DNA of 12,979 bases, from contig CAYTFK010000199.1 in the NCBI GenBank assembly GCA_964436865.1, positions 1-12,979 of the forward strand, in the 5' to 3' direction. The notes under the pieces were generated by a model, which saw only the letters and a list, made by a program, of their open reading frames with translations, did no database searches and was not told the DNA's origin. The stretch comes from JAXGPP01 sp964436865. GTDB taxonomy: Bacteria > Planctomycetota > Planctomycetia > Pirellulales > Thermoguttaceae. Every line of letters begins with the position of its first letter. Position 1 is the first letter of the stretch. Below are positions 1-6,569 of the stretch, piece by piece. The position numbers and the translations under genes were made by a program.

Positions 1-1284
1 GCCTGCAGTCTCGATTTCCTGCCGGCGGACCAGCTCCACTCGTTGCAGTCGCACCGGCTGCGGCAGACGGTGCGGCACGCGTGCGACCATATTGGGCTCG
101 TCGTTCGCCGCTTCGAGAAGCACGGCTTGGCGCCCGCTGTCATCCGTGGCATCGAGGACCTGCATCGGCTCCCCTTCACGTCTCGCGACGATCTCCGGGG
201 CGAGTACCCGCTCGGAATGCTTGCCGTGCCGCCCGACCAGGTGGCGCGGCTGCACGCGGCGCCCGCGCCCGGCGGCAAGCCATTGATGGTGCCGCACACG
301 CGAGCCGATCTGCAGACCTGGCACGACGTGCTGACCCGGGCATTGGCCGGCTGCGGTGTCCGGCCGGGCGATGTGTTGCAGAACGTGAGCGGCTACAGCT
401 TGTTCACCGATCCGCTTGGCTTGCACCAGGCCGCCGAGGCTCTCGGCGCCATGGTCGTCCCCAGCGCCGCCACCGAGGGAGCCCGCCAACTGGCAATCCT
501 CAAGGACTTCGGCGTCTCGGTGGTCTGTGCGGCGCCGAGCTATTTCCTGCACCTTGTCGAGCAGGCGGAACGCGCCGATGTCGATTGGTCCGACCTGCCG
601 CTTCGGCTGGGCGTGTTGCTCGACGAACCCTGCAGTGAGGCCGATCGGCGCCGTATCGAGAATGCCGTCGGCATCAAGGTGTACGGCCTGTTCGGCCTGC
701 CCGAGATCATCGGTCGCGGAATGGGCGCGGAATGCTGCCGGCAGGACGGAATCCACTTGTTTGAAGATCATTTCTACCCGGAAGTGGTCGACCCCGAAAC
801 CGGCGCACCGCTGACCGCCGGGCAGGAGGGCGAACTGGTGCTGACGACGCTCACGCGGCAGGCGATGCCCCTGATCCGCTACCGCACCGGCGGGCGTGCC
901 TTGCTCGTGCCGGAGCCGTGCGCGTGCGGTCGCACGCTGCGGCGGATTCGCCCCGTGCCGTCGAGCCGTCCACTGGCCTACGTGGTGGAGGGCGTCCAGG
1001 TGCTCGCGGAGCAGATTGAAGCCGTGCTCAGCGCCATGGAAGGATCGCTCCCTCCCTACCGCATCGTGCGTGCCGCCGGGCCCGATGAACTGGAAGTGCA
1101 GATCGAGGTCACGCCGCAGATCTTCCGGGATCAGGTGGGGGCGATGGAGGGCCTGCAGAATCGGCTGGCTCAAGAGATCGCCCGCGTCGCGGGGGTGCGT
1201 GTCCCGGTGCGCTTCGTCGAGCCGCACTCCATTACCCGGCGGCAAGCGCCGCCTGGAGGCCCCGCGGCCGGCCCGGCGGGCTGA
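1..1284 (+). CDS. PaaK-like adenylate-forming family protein, catalytic motifs degenerate; 5' partial
   Basis: The frame is open from base 1, so the true start lies outside the window. The in-frame TTG at 43 is internal, because the residues before it continue the usual PaaK N-terminus. Family signatures remain: LPFTSRDDLR near 166-195, a GLHQAAE region near 418-438, the IHLFEDHFYPEVVDPETG block near 751-804, LIRYRT at 871-888 and a CACGRTLRRI block near 919-948. True phenylacetate-CoA ligases convert aryl acids to CoA thioesters with ATP. Here the ATP P-loop SSGTTGKP is replaced by APAPGGKP (259-282). RTRD is RTGG (883-894). The hinge TGRSDDM is PSSRPLA (958-978). The C-terminal GKxxR catalytic lysine segment is replaced by a Pro/Gly/Ala tail (1240-1281). 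The reading frame is intact, so this is not a frameshift. The ACT gene follows after 45 bp. I infer a catalytically dead homologue. The family is clear, the role unknown. Confidence 0.85.
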   Translation, partial: ACSLDFLPADQLHSLQSHRLRQTVRHACDHIGLVVRRFEKHGLAPAVIRGIEDLHRLPFTSRDDLRGEYPLGMLAVPPDQVARLHAAPAPGGKPLMVPHTRADLQTWHDVLTRALAGCGVRPGDVLQNVSGYSLFTDPLGLHQAAEALGAMVVPSAATEGARQLAILKDFGVSVVCAAPSYFLHLVEQAERADVDWSDLPLRLGVLLDEPCSEADRRRIENAVGIKVYGLFGLPEIIGRGMGAECCRQDGIHLFEDHFYPEVVDPETGAPLTAGQEGELVLTTLTRQAMPLIRYRTGGRALLVPEPCACGRTLRRIRPVPSSRPLAYVVEGVQVLAEQIEAVLSAMEGSLPPYRIVRAAGPDELEVQIEVTPQIFRDQVGAMEGLQNRLAQEIARVAGVRVPVRFVEPHSITRRQAPPGGPAAGPAG

Positions 1285-1329
1285 TCCGCCCGGTAAAAAG
1301 TGCTTGCCACGGATTGAGGAACCCATTCG

Positions 1330-1773
1330 ATGCGAATCCCGCAGCTCTCCCTGTTCATCGAGAACCGGCCCGGCCACCTGGCCATTCCCTGCAAAGTGCT
1401 GTCCGATGCGGGCATCAATATCGTCACCCTGGCACTCTCCGACACCCAGCAGTTCGGCATCCTGCGGCTGATCGTTCGCGAGTGGCAGCGGGCGCGGGAG
1501 TTGCTCGAAGCGGCGGGATTCGTCGTGGCGGTGACCGAGGTGCTGGCGATTGAGGTGACCGACCGGCCCGGTGGACTGGCCGAACTGCTGATGGTATTCG
1601 CCGACGCGGGAGTCGACGTCGAGTACATGTACGCCTTCACGGCCCGCTTGGGCAGCCGCGCGGTGCTGGTGTTCCGTTTCCGCGACCTCGATGCGGCGAT
1701 TACCGCCTTGACCCGTGCCGGGATCAACCCGGTCAGTCCGATCAACCTTTACGAGCGGCTGGAAGAGGCGTAA
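1330..1773 (+). CDS. Tandem ACT-domain protein
   Basis: This 147-residue protein consists of two ACT domains back to back, at about residues 2-70 and 71-147. Each opens with the typical beta strand and ligand-loop pattern: ENRPGHLAIPCKVLSDAGIN in the first, TDRPGGLAELLMVFADAGVD in the second. ACT domains bind small ligands, often amino acids, at dimer interfaces and act as allosteric sensors. No catalytic or DNA-binding domain is attached, so it is a stand-alone sensor or partner protein. The ATG at 1330 is supported by a GAGGA ribosome-binding site at 1316-1320. The gene sits 45 bp after the PaaK-like gene and 48 bp before the CoA ligase, which suggests one transcript. From memory, stand-alone ACT proteins next to PaaK homologues occur in other anaerobe-type gene clusters, often with indolepyruvate oxidoreductase genes. 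None of those is seen here. The ligand is unknown. Confidence 0.88.
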   Translation: MRIPQLSLFIENRPGHLAIPCKVLSDAGINIVTLALSDTQQFGILRLIVREWQRARELLEAAGFVVAVTEVLAIEVTDRPGGLAELLMVFADAGVDVEYMYAFTARLGSRAVLVFRFRDLDAAITALTRAGINPVSPINLYERLEEA

Positions 1774-1809
1774 CGCTTCGCAAGCCGGTGCGACGACGAT
1801 TTCCTGCTG

Positions 1810-1816
1810 AGGAGGT
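1810..1816 (+). promoter_or_regulatory. Strong ribosome-binding site setting a TTG start
   Basis: AGGAGGT lies five bases before the TTG at 1822. This near-perfect Shine-Dalgarno sequence is the main reason to accept a TTG start for the CoA ligase. Confidence 0.7.
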
Positions 1817-1821
1817 GCGGC

Positions 1822-3405
1822 TTGTCCGGCAGTCTTCCCGAGCAACTGAATGCGGCCGTCGCGCTGGTCGACAGCCACCTCGACGCGGGCCGGGGCGACA
1901 AGGTCGCCATTCTCTGCGGCGATCGGGCGGTGACCTATCGCGATCTGCACCACGGCGTGAACCGCGCGGGCAACGCGTTCAAACAACTGGGGGTGCGGAT
2001 GGAGGAGCGCGTGGTGATCCTCGCTCCGGATTGCCCGGAATGGGTCTTCGCGTTCTTCGGGGCGATGAAGATCGGCGCCGTCGCGGTCCCGCTCAACACG
2101 ATGCTCCTGCCCAAGGATTATGCGTACCTGCTCGGCGACAGCCGCGCCCGCGTCGCCGTGGTCGACGCCTCGCTCCTCGACCGCATCACCCCAATCCGCG
2201 ACCGTCTCAAGTGCCTGGAGCATGTGCTCGTGATCGGCGGCGAAGCGCCGGGCTGCGCAAGCTTCGACGGGCTCTTGCAGGAAGTGGATCCCTGCCTCGA
2301 GCCGGCCGAGACCAGTAAGGACGACATGGCGTTCTGGCTCTACAGTTCCGGCACCACCGGCTTCCCCAAAGGCGCGATCCACCTGCACCACGACATGCTC
2401 GTGGCCGCCGACCTGTACGCCCTGGAAACGCTCGGCCTCCGCGAGTCGGACACCAGCTTCTCAGTCGCGCGGCTGTTCTTCGCCTATGGCCTGGGCAACG
2501 GGCTGTATTTCTCCCTCCGCGCCGGCGCGACAACCATCCTGCTCTCCGACCGGCCGACGCCGGAAAAGATCTTCGAGACCATCGACCGCCATCAGCCCAC
2601 GGTCTTCTACAGTGTTCCTACCAGCTATGCCGCCACCCTCCACATGGCCGAGAAAGAGGGCCGCGCGAGCCTGGGCCGCGTGCGGATGTGCGTCTCGGCA
2701 GGTGAACCGCTGCCCAAGCACCTTTACGAGAAGTGGCTGGAACGCTTCGGCGTGGAGATCATCGATGGCATCGGATCGACCGAGATCCTCCATATCTTCA
2801 TCTCCAACCGGCCCGGCCAGGTGCGGCCCGGCAGCACCGGACAGGTGGTGCCCGGCTACGAAGCGAAGATCCTCGACGATGACGGCCGCGAAATGGGGCC
2901 CCGCGAGGTGGGCACCCTGTACATCAAGGGCGACAGCATCGCTTCCGGCTACTGGAACAAGCACGAGGTGACCAAGAATACCTTCTGCGGCCAGTGGATC
3001 AACACGCACGACAAGTTCCTTGTCGACGAGGACGGCTACTTCTGGTACGCCGGTCGGACCGACGACATGATGAAGGTCAGCGGCCAGGCTGTATGGCCGA
3101 GCGAGATCGAAGCCCTGCTGCAGCAGCATGCCGCCGTTCTCGAAAGCGGCGTGGTCGGCATGGCCGACCCGGACGGGCTTATCAAACCGATCGCCTACGT
3201 GGTGCTCAAAGACGGCGCTGCGGCCACACCGGAAATGGCCCGCGAACTGCAGCAGTTCGTCCGCCAGCGGACCGCGCCGCACAAATACCCGCGCGCGATC
3301 GTCTTCATCGAGTCGCTCCCCAAGACGGCGACCGGCAAGATCCAGCGATTCAAGCTCCGCGATCTGGCCGCGGCCGATACGCCGCTACATTCGCAGCAGG
3401 GCTGA
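1822..3405 (+). CDS. Benzoate-CoA ligase family protein (aryl-CoA synthetase)
   Basis: This 527-residue enzyme has the usual family length and all the adenylate-forming motifs. These are the P-loop SSGTTGFPKG near residue 175, the acyl-binding region FFAYGLGNGLYF near 219-230, GIGSTEILHIFISN near 317-330, the hinge GRTDDMMKVSG at 411-421, and the catalytic lysine in TATGKIQRF at Lys506. The family converts benzoate, hydroxybenzoates or similar carboxylic acids plus ATP and CoA to acyl-CoA, AMP and pyrophosphate in the cytoplasm. The GSTEILHIFISNRPGQVRPG stretch resembles benzoate/4-hydroxybenzoate-CoA ligases rather than fatty-acid ligases. The start is TTG, chosen because AGGAGGT lies at 1810-1816, five bases upstream. 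It is the last gene of the plus-strand run, and its 3' end overlaps the convergent ketoacyl synthase by 21 bp. The exact substrate cannot be read from sequence. Confidence 0.9.
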   Translation: MSGSLPEQLNAAVALVDSHLDAGRGDKVAILCGDRAVTYRDLHHGVNRAGNAFKQLGVRMEERVVILAPDCPEWVFAFFGAMKIGAVAVPLNTMLLPKDYAYLLGDSRARVAVVDASLLDRITPIRDRLKCLEHVLVIGGEAPGCASFDGLLQEVDPCLEPAETSKDDMAFWLYSSGTTGFPKGAIHLHHDMLVAADLYALETLGLRESDTSFSVARLFFAYGLGNGLYFSLRAGATTILLSDRPTPEKIFETIDRHQPTVFYSVPTSYAATLHMAEKEGRASLGRVRMCVSAGEPLPKHLYEKWLERFGVEIIDGIGSTEILHIFISNRPGQVRPGSTGQVVPGYEAKILDDDGREMGPREVGTLYIKGDSIASGYWNKHEVTKNTFCGQWINTHDKFLVDEDGYFWYAGRTDDMMKVSGQAVWPSEIEALLQQHAAVLESGVVGMADPDGLIKPIAYVVLKDGAAATPEMARELQQFVRQRTAPHKYPRAIVFIESLPKTATGKIQRFKLRDLAAADTPLHSQQG

Positions 3406-4386
3406 GCCCCACACGAACCCCGAGCCGAACGCCACCAGCAGCACGAGACTCCCCGAGCCGATCATCCCCGACTGCCGCGCCTCGTCCAGCGCGATCGGCA
3501 GCGATGCCGAGGCGATGTTGCCGTACTCCTCGACGTTGACGTACACCTTCTCCCGCGGGATACCCACCTTGGCGACAATCGCCTCGAGCATCCGCAGGTT
3601 GGCCTGGTGCGGGACAAGAACGTCGACCTGGTCGAGCGTCAGGCCGTTGGCCTCGAGGATCTCGAACACCGCGCCCGACATCCGCTCGACGCCGTTGGTG
3701 AATACAGCCTTCCCGTCCATGCGAAAATGGACTCGCCCGGCATCGATGTCCTCGTGATCGATCATGTTCGTGCGGCCCTGCCCGCTGCCGGGTGCCGCGG
3801 TGTAGAGGCACTTCGCTCCGCTGCCGTCGGCGTGCAGGATGGTGGAGAGGATCCTCGGGCCCCCTTCCTCGCCCGGGCCGACCACCGCCGCGCCGGCGCC
3901 GTCGCCCAGCAGGATCGCGATGTTGCGCCCGTCGTAGGAGCCGTCGATTCGCTTGGAAAGCACCTCGGCGCACGCCACGAGCACGTGCCGGTAGGTTCCC
4001 GCGCGAACGAAATGGTCGGCCAGCGCGAGGCCGTAGATCAACCCCGCGCACTGTTGCTTGATGTCGAGCACCGGTATGCTGGAAAGTCCCAGCTTCGGCT
4101 GCAGGAAGAACGCGCAACCGGGGTCGGCGTGATCGGGGGTGATCGTGTTCATGATCACCAATTCGATCTGGTCCATGGCGATCCCGGCGTCGGCCACCGC
4201 CGCCCGGCAGGCAAGCGCCGCCAGGTCCGAAGCGCTGGCCGATGCCTCGGCATGCCGCCGCCTGAGCACGCCGGTTCGTTCGACGATGAATTCCTCGGTG
4301 GTCTCCATCATGCCCATCACGTCGCGGTTGGTAACAACCTTCGGCGGCACGTAACGGCCCGTGCCCAAGATACGTGAACTCGGCAT
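3385..4386 (-). CDS. 3-oxoacyl-ACP synthase III (FabH-like ketosynthase)
   Basis: This is a 333-residue KAS III-type condensing enzyme. The catalytic triad is complete: Cys113 in DIKQQCAGLIYG, His260 in VPHQAN, and Asn290 in VNVEEYGNIASAS. The glycine-rich LLGDGAGAAVVG and the C-terminal LLVAFGSGFVWG are also typical. Such enzymes decarboxylatively condense an acyl-CoA starter with malonyl-ACP, or in specialised relatives act on other acyl acceptors. Where FabH usually has DEWI before RTGI, this protein has EEFIVERTGV, so the tryptophan that stacks on CoA in E. coli FabH is a phenylalanine. I chose the ATG at 4386 because GAGGTG lies six bases upstream (4393-4398). A GTG at 4395 is the alternative and adds three residues. 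Its 3' end overlaps the CoA-ligase gene by 21 bp. The context of CoA ligase and 2-hydroxyacyl-CoA dehydratase suggests a special starter substrate rather than housekeeping fatty-acid synthesis, but that is inference. Confidence 0.88.
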   Translation of the reverse strand: MPSSRILGTGRYVPPKVVTNRDVMGMMETTEEFIVERTGVLRRRHAEASASASDLAALACRAAVADAGIAMDQIELVIMNTITPDHADPGCAFFLQPKLGLSSIPVLDIKQQCAGLIYGLALADHFVRAGTYRHVLVACAEVLSKRIDGSYDGRNIAILLGDGAGAAVVGPGEEGGPRILSTILHADGSGAKCLYTAAPGSGQGRTNMIDHEDIDAGRVHFRMDGKAVFTNGVERMSGAVFEILEANGLTLDQVDVLVPHQANLRMLEAIVAKVGIPREKVYVNVEEYGNIASASLPIALDEARQSGMIGSGSLVLLVAFGSGFVWGSALLRM

Positions 4387-4392
4387 GTCAAG

Positions 4393-4398
4393 CACCTC
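4393..4398 (-). promoter_or_regulatory. Ribosome-binding site of the KAS III gene
   Basis: On the minus strand this reads GAGGTG, six bases before the ATG at 4386. It favours that ATG over the GTG at 4395, which lies inside the site. Confidence 0.55.
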
Positions 4399-4422
4399 GA
4401 AATGGCTCGTTCCGGAACTGGC

Positions 4423-4686
4423 CTACGACGCCGACGAGATCTCCACGAGATCCTCCGGCTCGATCTTGACCCACCCCACGTGACAGCCGGCTTGTTGCAC
4501 GTCGGCGATCGCCGAACGCACCGCCTGCTCGAAGCTCTCTGCCTCGCGGTCGAAACTGATCGCTGCTACACCTTCACTCGACCACGGCGAGCCATCATCG
4601 CAGCCGGCATCGTAGAGGGCATCCGCAAGGTCGTCCGAGATTTCGTTCAAGTCGGCGAGAACGACGGTAAAACGAAAGACTCGCAT
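4423..4686 (-). CDS. Small acidic protein of unknown function
   Basis: This is an 87-residue protein starting at the ATG at 4686, preceded by GAGTAAT just before the sequence gap. It begins with a beta-strand-like MRVFRFTVVLADL, followed by an acidic helix with ISDDLADALYDAGCDDGSP, a second strand around GVAAISFDREA, and a helix AVRSAIADVQQAG. There are no membrane segments. I recall similar 80-90 residue proteins with the GCDD and FDREA motifs in several bacterial phyla, often next to a helix-turn-helix protein, but I cannot name a function. Any partner would lie in the gap upstream. The stop is 36 bp before the KAS III start on the same strand, so the two may be cotranscribed. Base composition looks slightly less GC-rich than the neighbours. 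It is probably an independent gene rather than part of the CoA module. Confidence 0.65.
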   Translation of the reverse strand: MRVFRFTVVLADLNEISDDLADALYDAGCDDGSPWSSEGVAAISFDREAESFEQAVRSAIADVQQAGCHVGWVKIEPEDLVEISSAS

Positions 4687-4693
4687 ATTACTC

Positions 4694-4793
4694 NNNNNNN
4701 NNNNNNNNNNNNNNNNNNNNNNNNNNNNNNNNNNNNNNNNNNNNNNNNNNNNNNNNNNNNNNNNNNNNNNNNNNNNNNNNNNNNNNNNNNNNN
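4694..4793. other. Assembly gap (100 N)
   Basis: Exactly 100 undetermined bases separate the small acidic protein gene from the MBL hydrolase gene. A round 100 is the conventional placeholder for a scaffold join of unknown size, so whole genes may be missing here. Neither flanking gene is visibly cut: the small protein has a start codon just left of the gap (4686), and the MBL gene stops at 4816, to its right. Confidence 0.98.
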
Positions 4794-4815
4794 TGTGTGC
4801 GCCCACTACCCGAAA

Positions 4816-5733
4816 TCATGTTCTCCCCGCTGCCTTCAGCGACAGCTTGACGAGAATCCCGCAGTTCTTCTGGAAAAATTCCAGCGGCATGAGGCCGACC
4901 TTGGCATGAATCTCGCCCCCCAGTTGCTCGGCGATCTGGCGCGTCGGCGTACCGGCTTCGGCGGCGGCCAGGATCCGTTCGTGGTACTGCCGCGTCGCCG
5001 CCAGCGCGCCGGCGAAATAGGCCCGCACCGCTTCCGCCCCGCGAATGACGGCGTTGTGGCTCAGGCAGAGATACTCCGCCTCCAGCGTCGCCAATCGCTC
5101 GATCGAATTCACGTACGCGCCGTAGTCGGTGAAGTAGTTCGGCCACCACGTGCCGTCGCTCGGCATGTAGTAACCGGTGGCGTCGGAGATGATGAGGATC
5201 TTCTGAGCCGGTTCGTAAAAGCTCAAGCTGCATTCGCTGTGTCCCGGCGTCTGGAGCACCTGGAAGCGGCTTGCGCCCACGGCGATTTCATCCCCTTCCT
5301 TCACTACCCGGTCGACGGCGATCGGCGCCGCTTCGGCCGGCGGAGGCGCATGCTCGCTCGGCACATTGCCGCGATCGATCAGTGCGGTCACCAGCGTCTT
5401 GTCCATCTGGGCGAAGAAACCCAGCGCTTTCTCCATAGCGAGCGTCCGGGCGGCCGCCTCGGAGGCCACAACCTGAAGGCCGGGAATCAACTGCCGCAGC
5501 GCTCCGACCGCCATCACGTGGTCGGGATGGGCGTGGGTGATCACCAGGTCGCGGACCTCGTCCAGCGCGATGTCCGCCCGGCCCATCTGCTCCACGAGCA
5601 GCGGCGCCGTGGAGCCGATTCCGCCTTCAAACAGGATTGCCTCGCTCCCCTCGCGAAACAGGTACACCGGGTATGCGGCCGAGCCAAAAACCCACAGGTT
5701 CTGCGTGATGGCCGCCGGGTAAGGCTCCGACAT
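4816..5733 (-). CDS. Metallo-beta-lactamase-fold hydrolase
   Basis: This is a 305-residue soluble protein with a complete MBL metal site: HAHPDH at residues 67-72 (His67, His69, Asp71, His72), His165 in TPGHS, Asp184 in SDATG and His226 in LSHN. The fold normally holds two metal ions and hydrolyses thioesters, lactones, phosphoesters or other bonds. A distal region with SDGTWWPNYFTDY (192-204) and a C-terminal helical tail probably shape the substrate pocket. The ATG at 5733 lies only three bases after the activase stop, and its AAGGAG site (5742-5747) is inside the last codons of the activase, so the two are translationally coupled. That tight link argues for a role in the same CoA pathway, for example hydrolysis of a thioester or ring-opening of a cyclic intermediate. 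The substrate is unknown. Confidence 0.85.
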   Translation of the reverse strand: MSEPYPAAITQNLWVFGSAAYPVYLFREGSEAILFEGGIGSTAPLLVEQMGRADIALDEVRDLVITHAHPDHVMAVGALRQLIPGLQVVASEAAARTLAMEKALGFFAQMDKTLVTALIDRGNVPSEHAPPPAEAAPIAVDRVVKEGDEIAVGASRFQVLQTPGHSECSLSFYEPAQKILIISDATGYYMPSDGTWWPNYFTDYGAYVNSIERLATLEAEYLCLSHNAVIRGAEAVRAYFAGALAATRQYHERILAAAEAGTPTRQIAEQLGGEIHAKVGLMPLEFFQKNCGILVKLSLKAAGRT

Positions 5734-5736
5734 CGG

Positions 5737-6519
5737 CTATTCTCCTTTGCGAGACTGCTCCTGAGCGTACAGCGCCGCCCCAAACGCCCCAATATACTGC
5801 GGTTCGGGCGGAACGAGCACTTCCTGGCGGAACGCGTCGGCAAACAGCCCCTTCAGCACGGGATTGTGGGCCACGACCCCGCCGGTCATCACGAGCGGAC
5901 CGGCCAGCGCGTCCATCTCCAGAATACGGCGGACGACGGAACGAAACGCCGCCTTGACGATGTCCTCCACCCGTTCACCGGAGCGGATCTTCTCCAGAAT
6001 CTCGGTGGCGGCAAACACGGTGCAGAAACTGCCGAGGTTGATGTCCTTGGTCGAGCGCTCCGCCAGGCCGTTGAGCGCCTCGGCGGGAATCGCCAGCCGC
6101 AAGGCGATCTCTTCCAGAAAAGCGCCGGTCCCGGCGGCGCACTTGCGGTTCATCTGGAAACTCACCCGTCGCCCCTGGTCGTCCAGGCAGATCACCTTGC
6201 TGTCCTGGGCGCCGATGTCGATGACCGTGATGTTGCGGCGGAAATGGAACCAGGCGCCTTTGCCGTGGCAGGCGATCTCCGTCATCTTCCCGTCGGCCCA
6301 CGGCACGTTATCCCGGCCGTAGCCGGTGGAGAAAGCCGTGGCGATCTGTGAGCGGTCAATCGCCGCTTCGACTATCGCCTCGTTGAGGCACTGCTCGGCA
6401 GCCAGCGCATAATCGACGCCCGATCGGCCCAGGGCGCTGGCGACAATCCGCGAATCGCCGTCGATAATAACCAGTTTCGCCGCCGATGCGCCGATGTCGA
6501 TGCCGCAATAGTAGTTCAT
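5737..6519 (-). CDS. Acyl-CoA dehydratase activase (HgdC/BcrA/BcrD/BadF family)
   Basis: This 260-residue protein belongs to the ASKHA ATPases that inject one low-potential electron into 2-hydroxyacyl-CoA dehydratases or benzoyl-CoA reductases at the cost of ATP. Visible motifs are GIDIGASAAK (phosphate 1, residues 6-15), STGYGR (64-69), DIGAQDSKVI (101-110), MNRKCAAGTGAFLE (123-136), SFCTVFAATE (165-173) and MTGGVVAHNP (211-220). Cys127 and Cys166 are the expected ligands of the [4Fe-4S] cluster shared by the homodimer, and their numbers match the ligands I recall for the Acidaminococcus activator HgdC. I chose the ATG at 6519 because the family starts just before the GIDIG strand. A GTG at 6573 overlapping the upstream stop codon (GTGA) would add 18 residues and could reflect coupling. 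It follows the dehydratase/reductase subunit gene and precedes the MBL gene, which starts three bases later. It could work as a homodimer as in HgdC, or with an unseen second activase subunit as in BcrAD. Confidence 0.92.
   Translation of the reverse strand: MNYYCGIDIGASAAKLVIIDGDSRIVASALGRSGVDYALAAEQCLNEAIVEAAIDRSQIATAFSTGYGRDNVPWADGKMTEIACHGKGAWFHFRRNITVIDIGAQDSKVICLDDQGRRVSFQMNRKCAAGTGAFLEEIALRLAIPAEALNGLAERSTKDINLGSFCTVFAATEILEKIRSGERVEDIVKAAFRSVVRRILEMDALAGPLVMTGGVVAHNPVLKGLFADAFRQEVLVPPEPQYIGAFGAALYAQEQSRKGE
5742..5747 (-). promoter_or_regulatory. Ribosome-binding site of the MBL gene inside the activase 3' end
   Basis: The minus strand reads AAGGAG, eight bases before the ATG at 5733 and within the final codons (RKGE, stop) of the activase. 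This supports coupled translation of the two genes. Confidence 0.65.
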
Positions 6520-6569
6520 AACTAAGCCGATGTGGGCCGGGGCCTTTCTCCCTTCGCGCGTCCGGGGCG

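Noticed and set aside
43..45. TTG as the start of the PaaK-like gene
   Set aside because: The frame is open to base 1, and the residues before the TTG continue the typical PaaK N-terminus (LPADQLHSLQSHRLRQTVRHA), so the gene begins outside the window.
4402..6351. A 649-codon plus-strand open frame
   Set aside because: It runs through the 100-N gap and lies antisense to the MBL and activase genes, which have complete family motifs. It is a GC-rich shadow.
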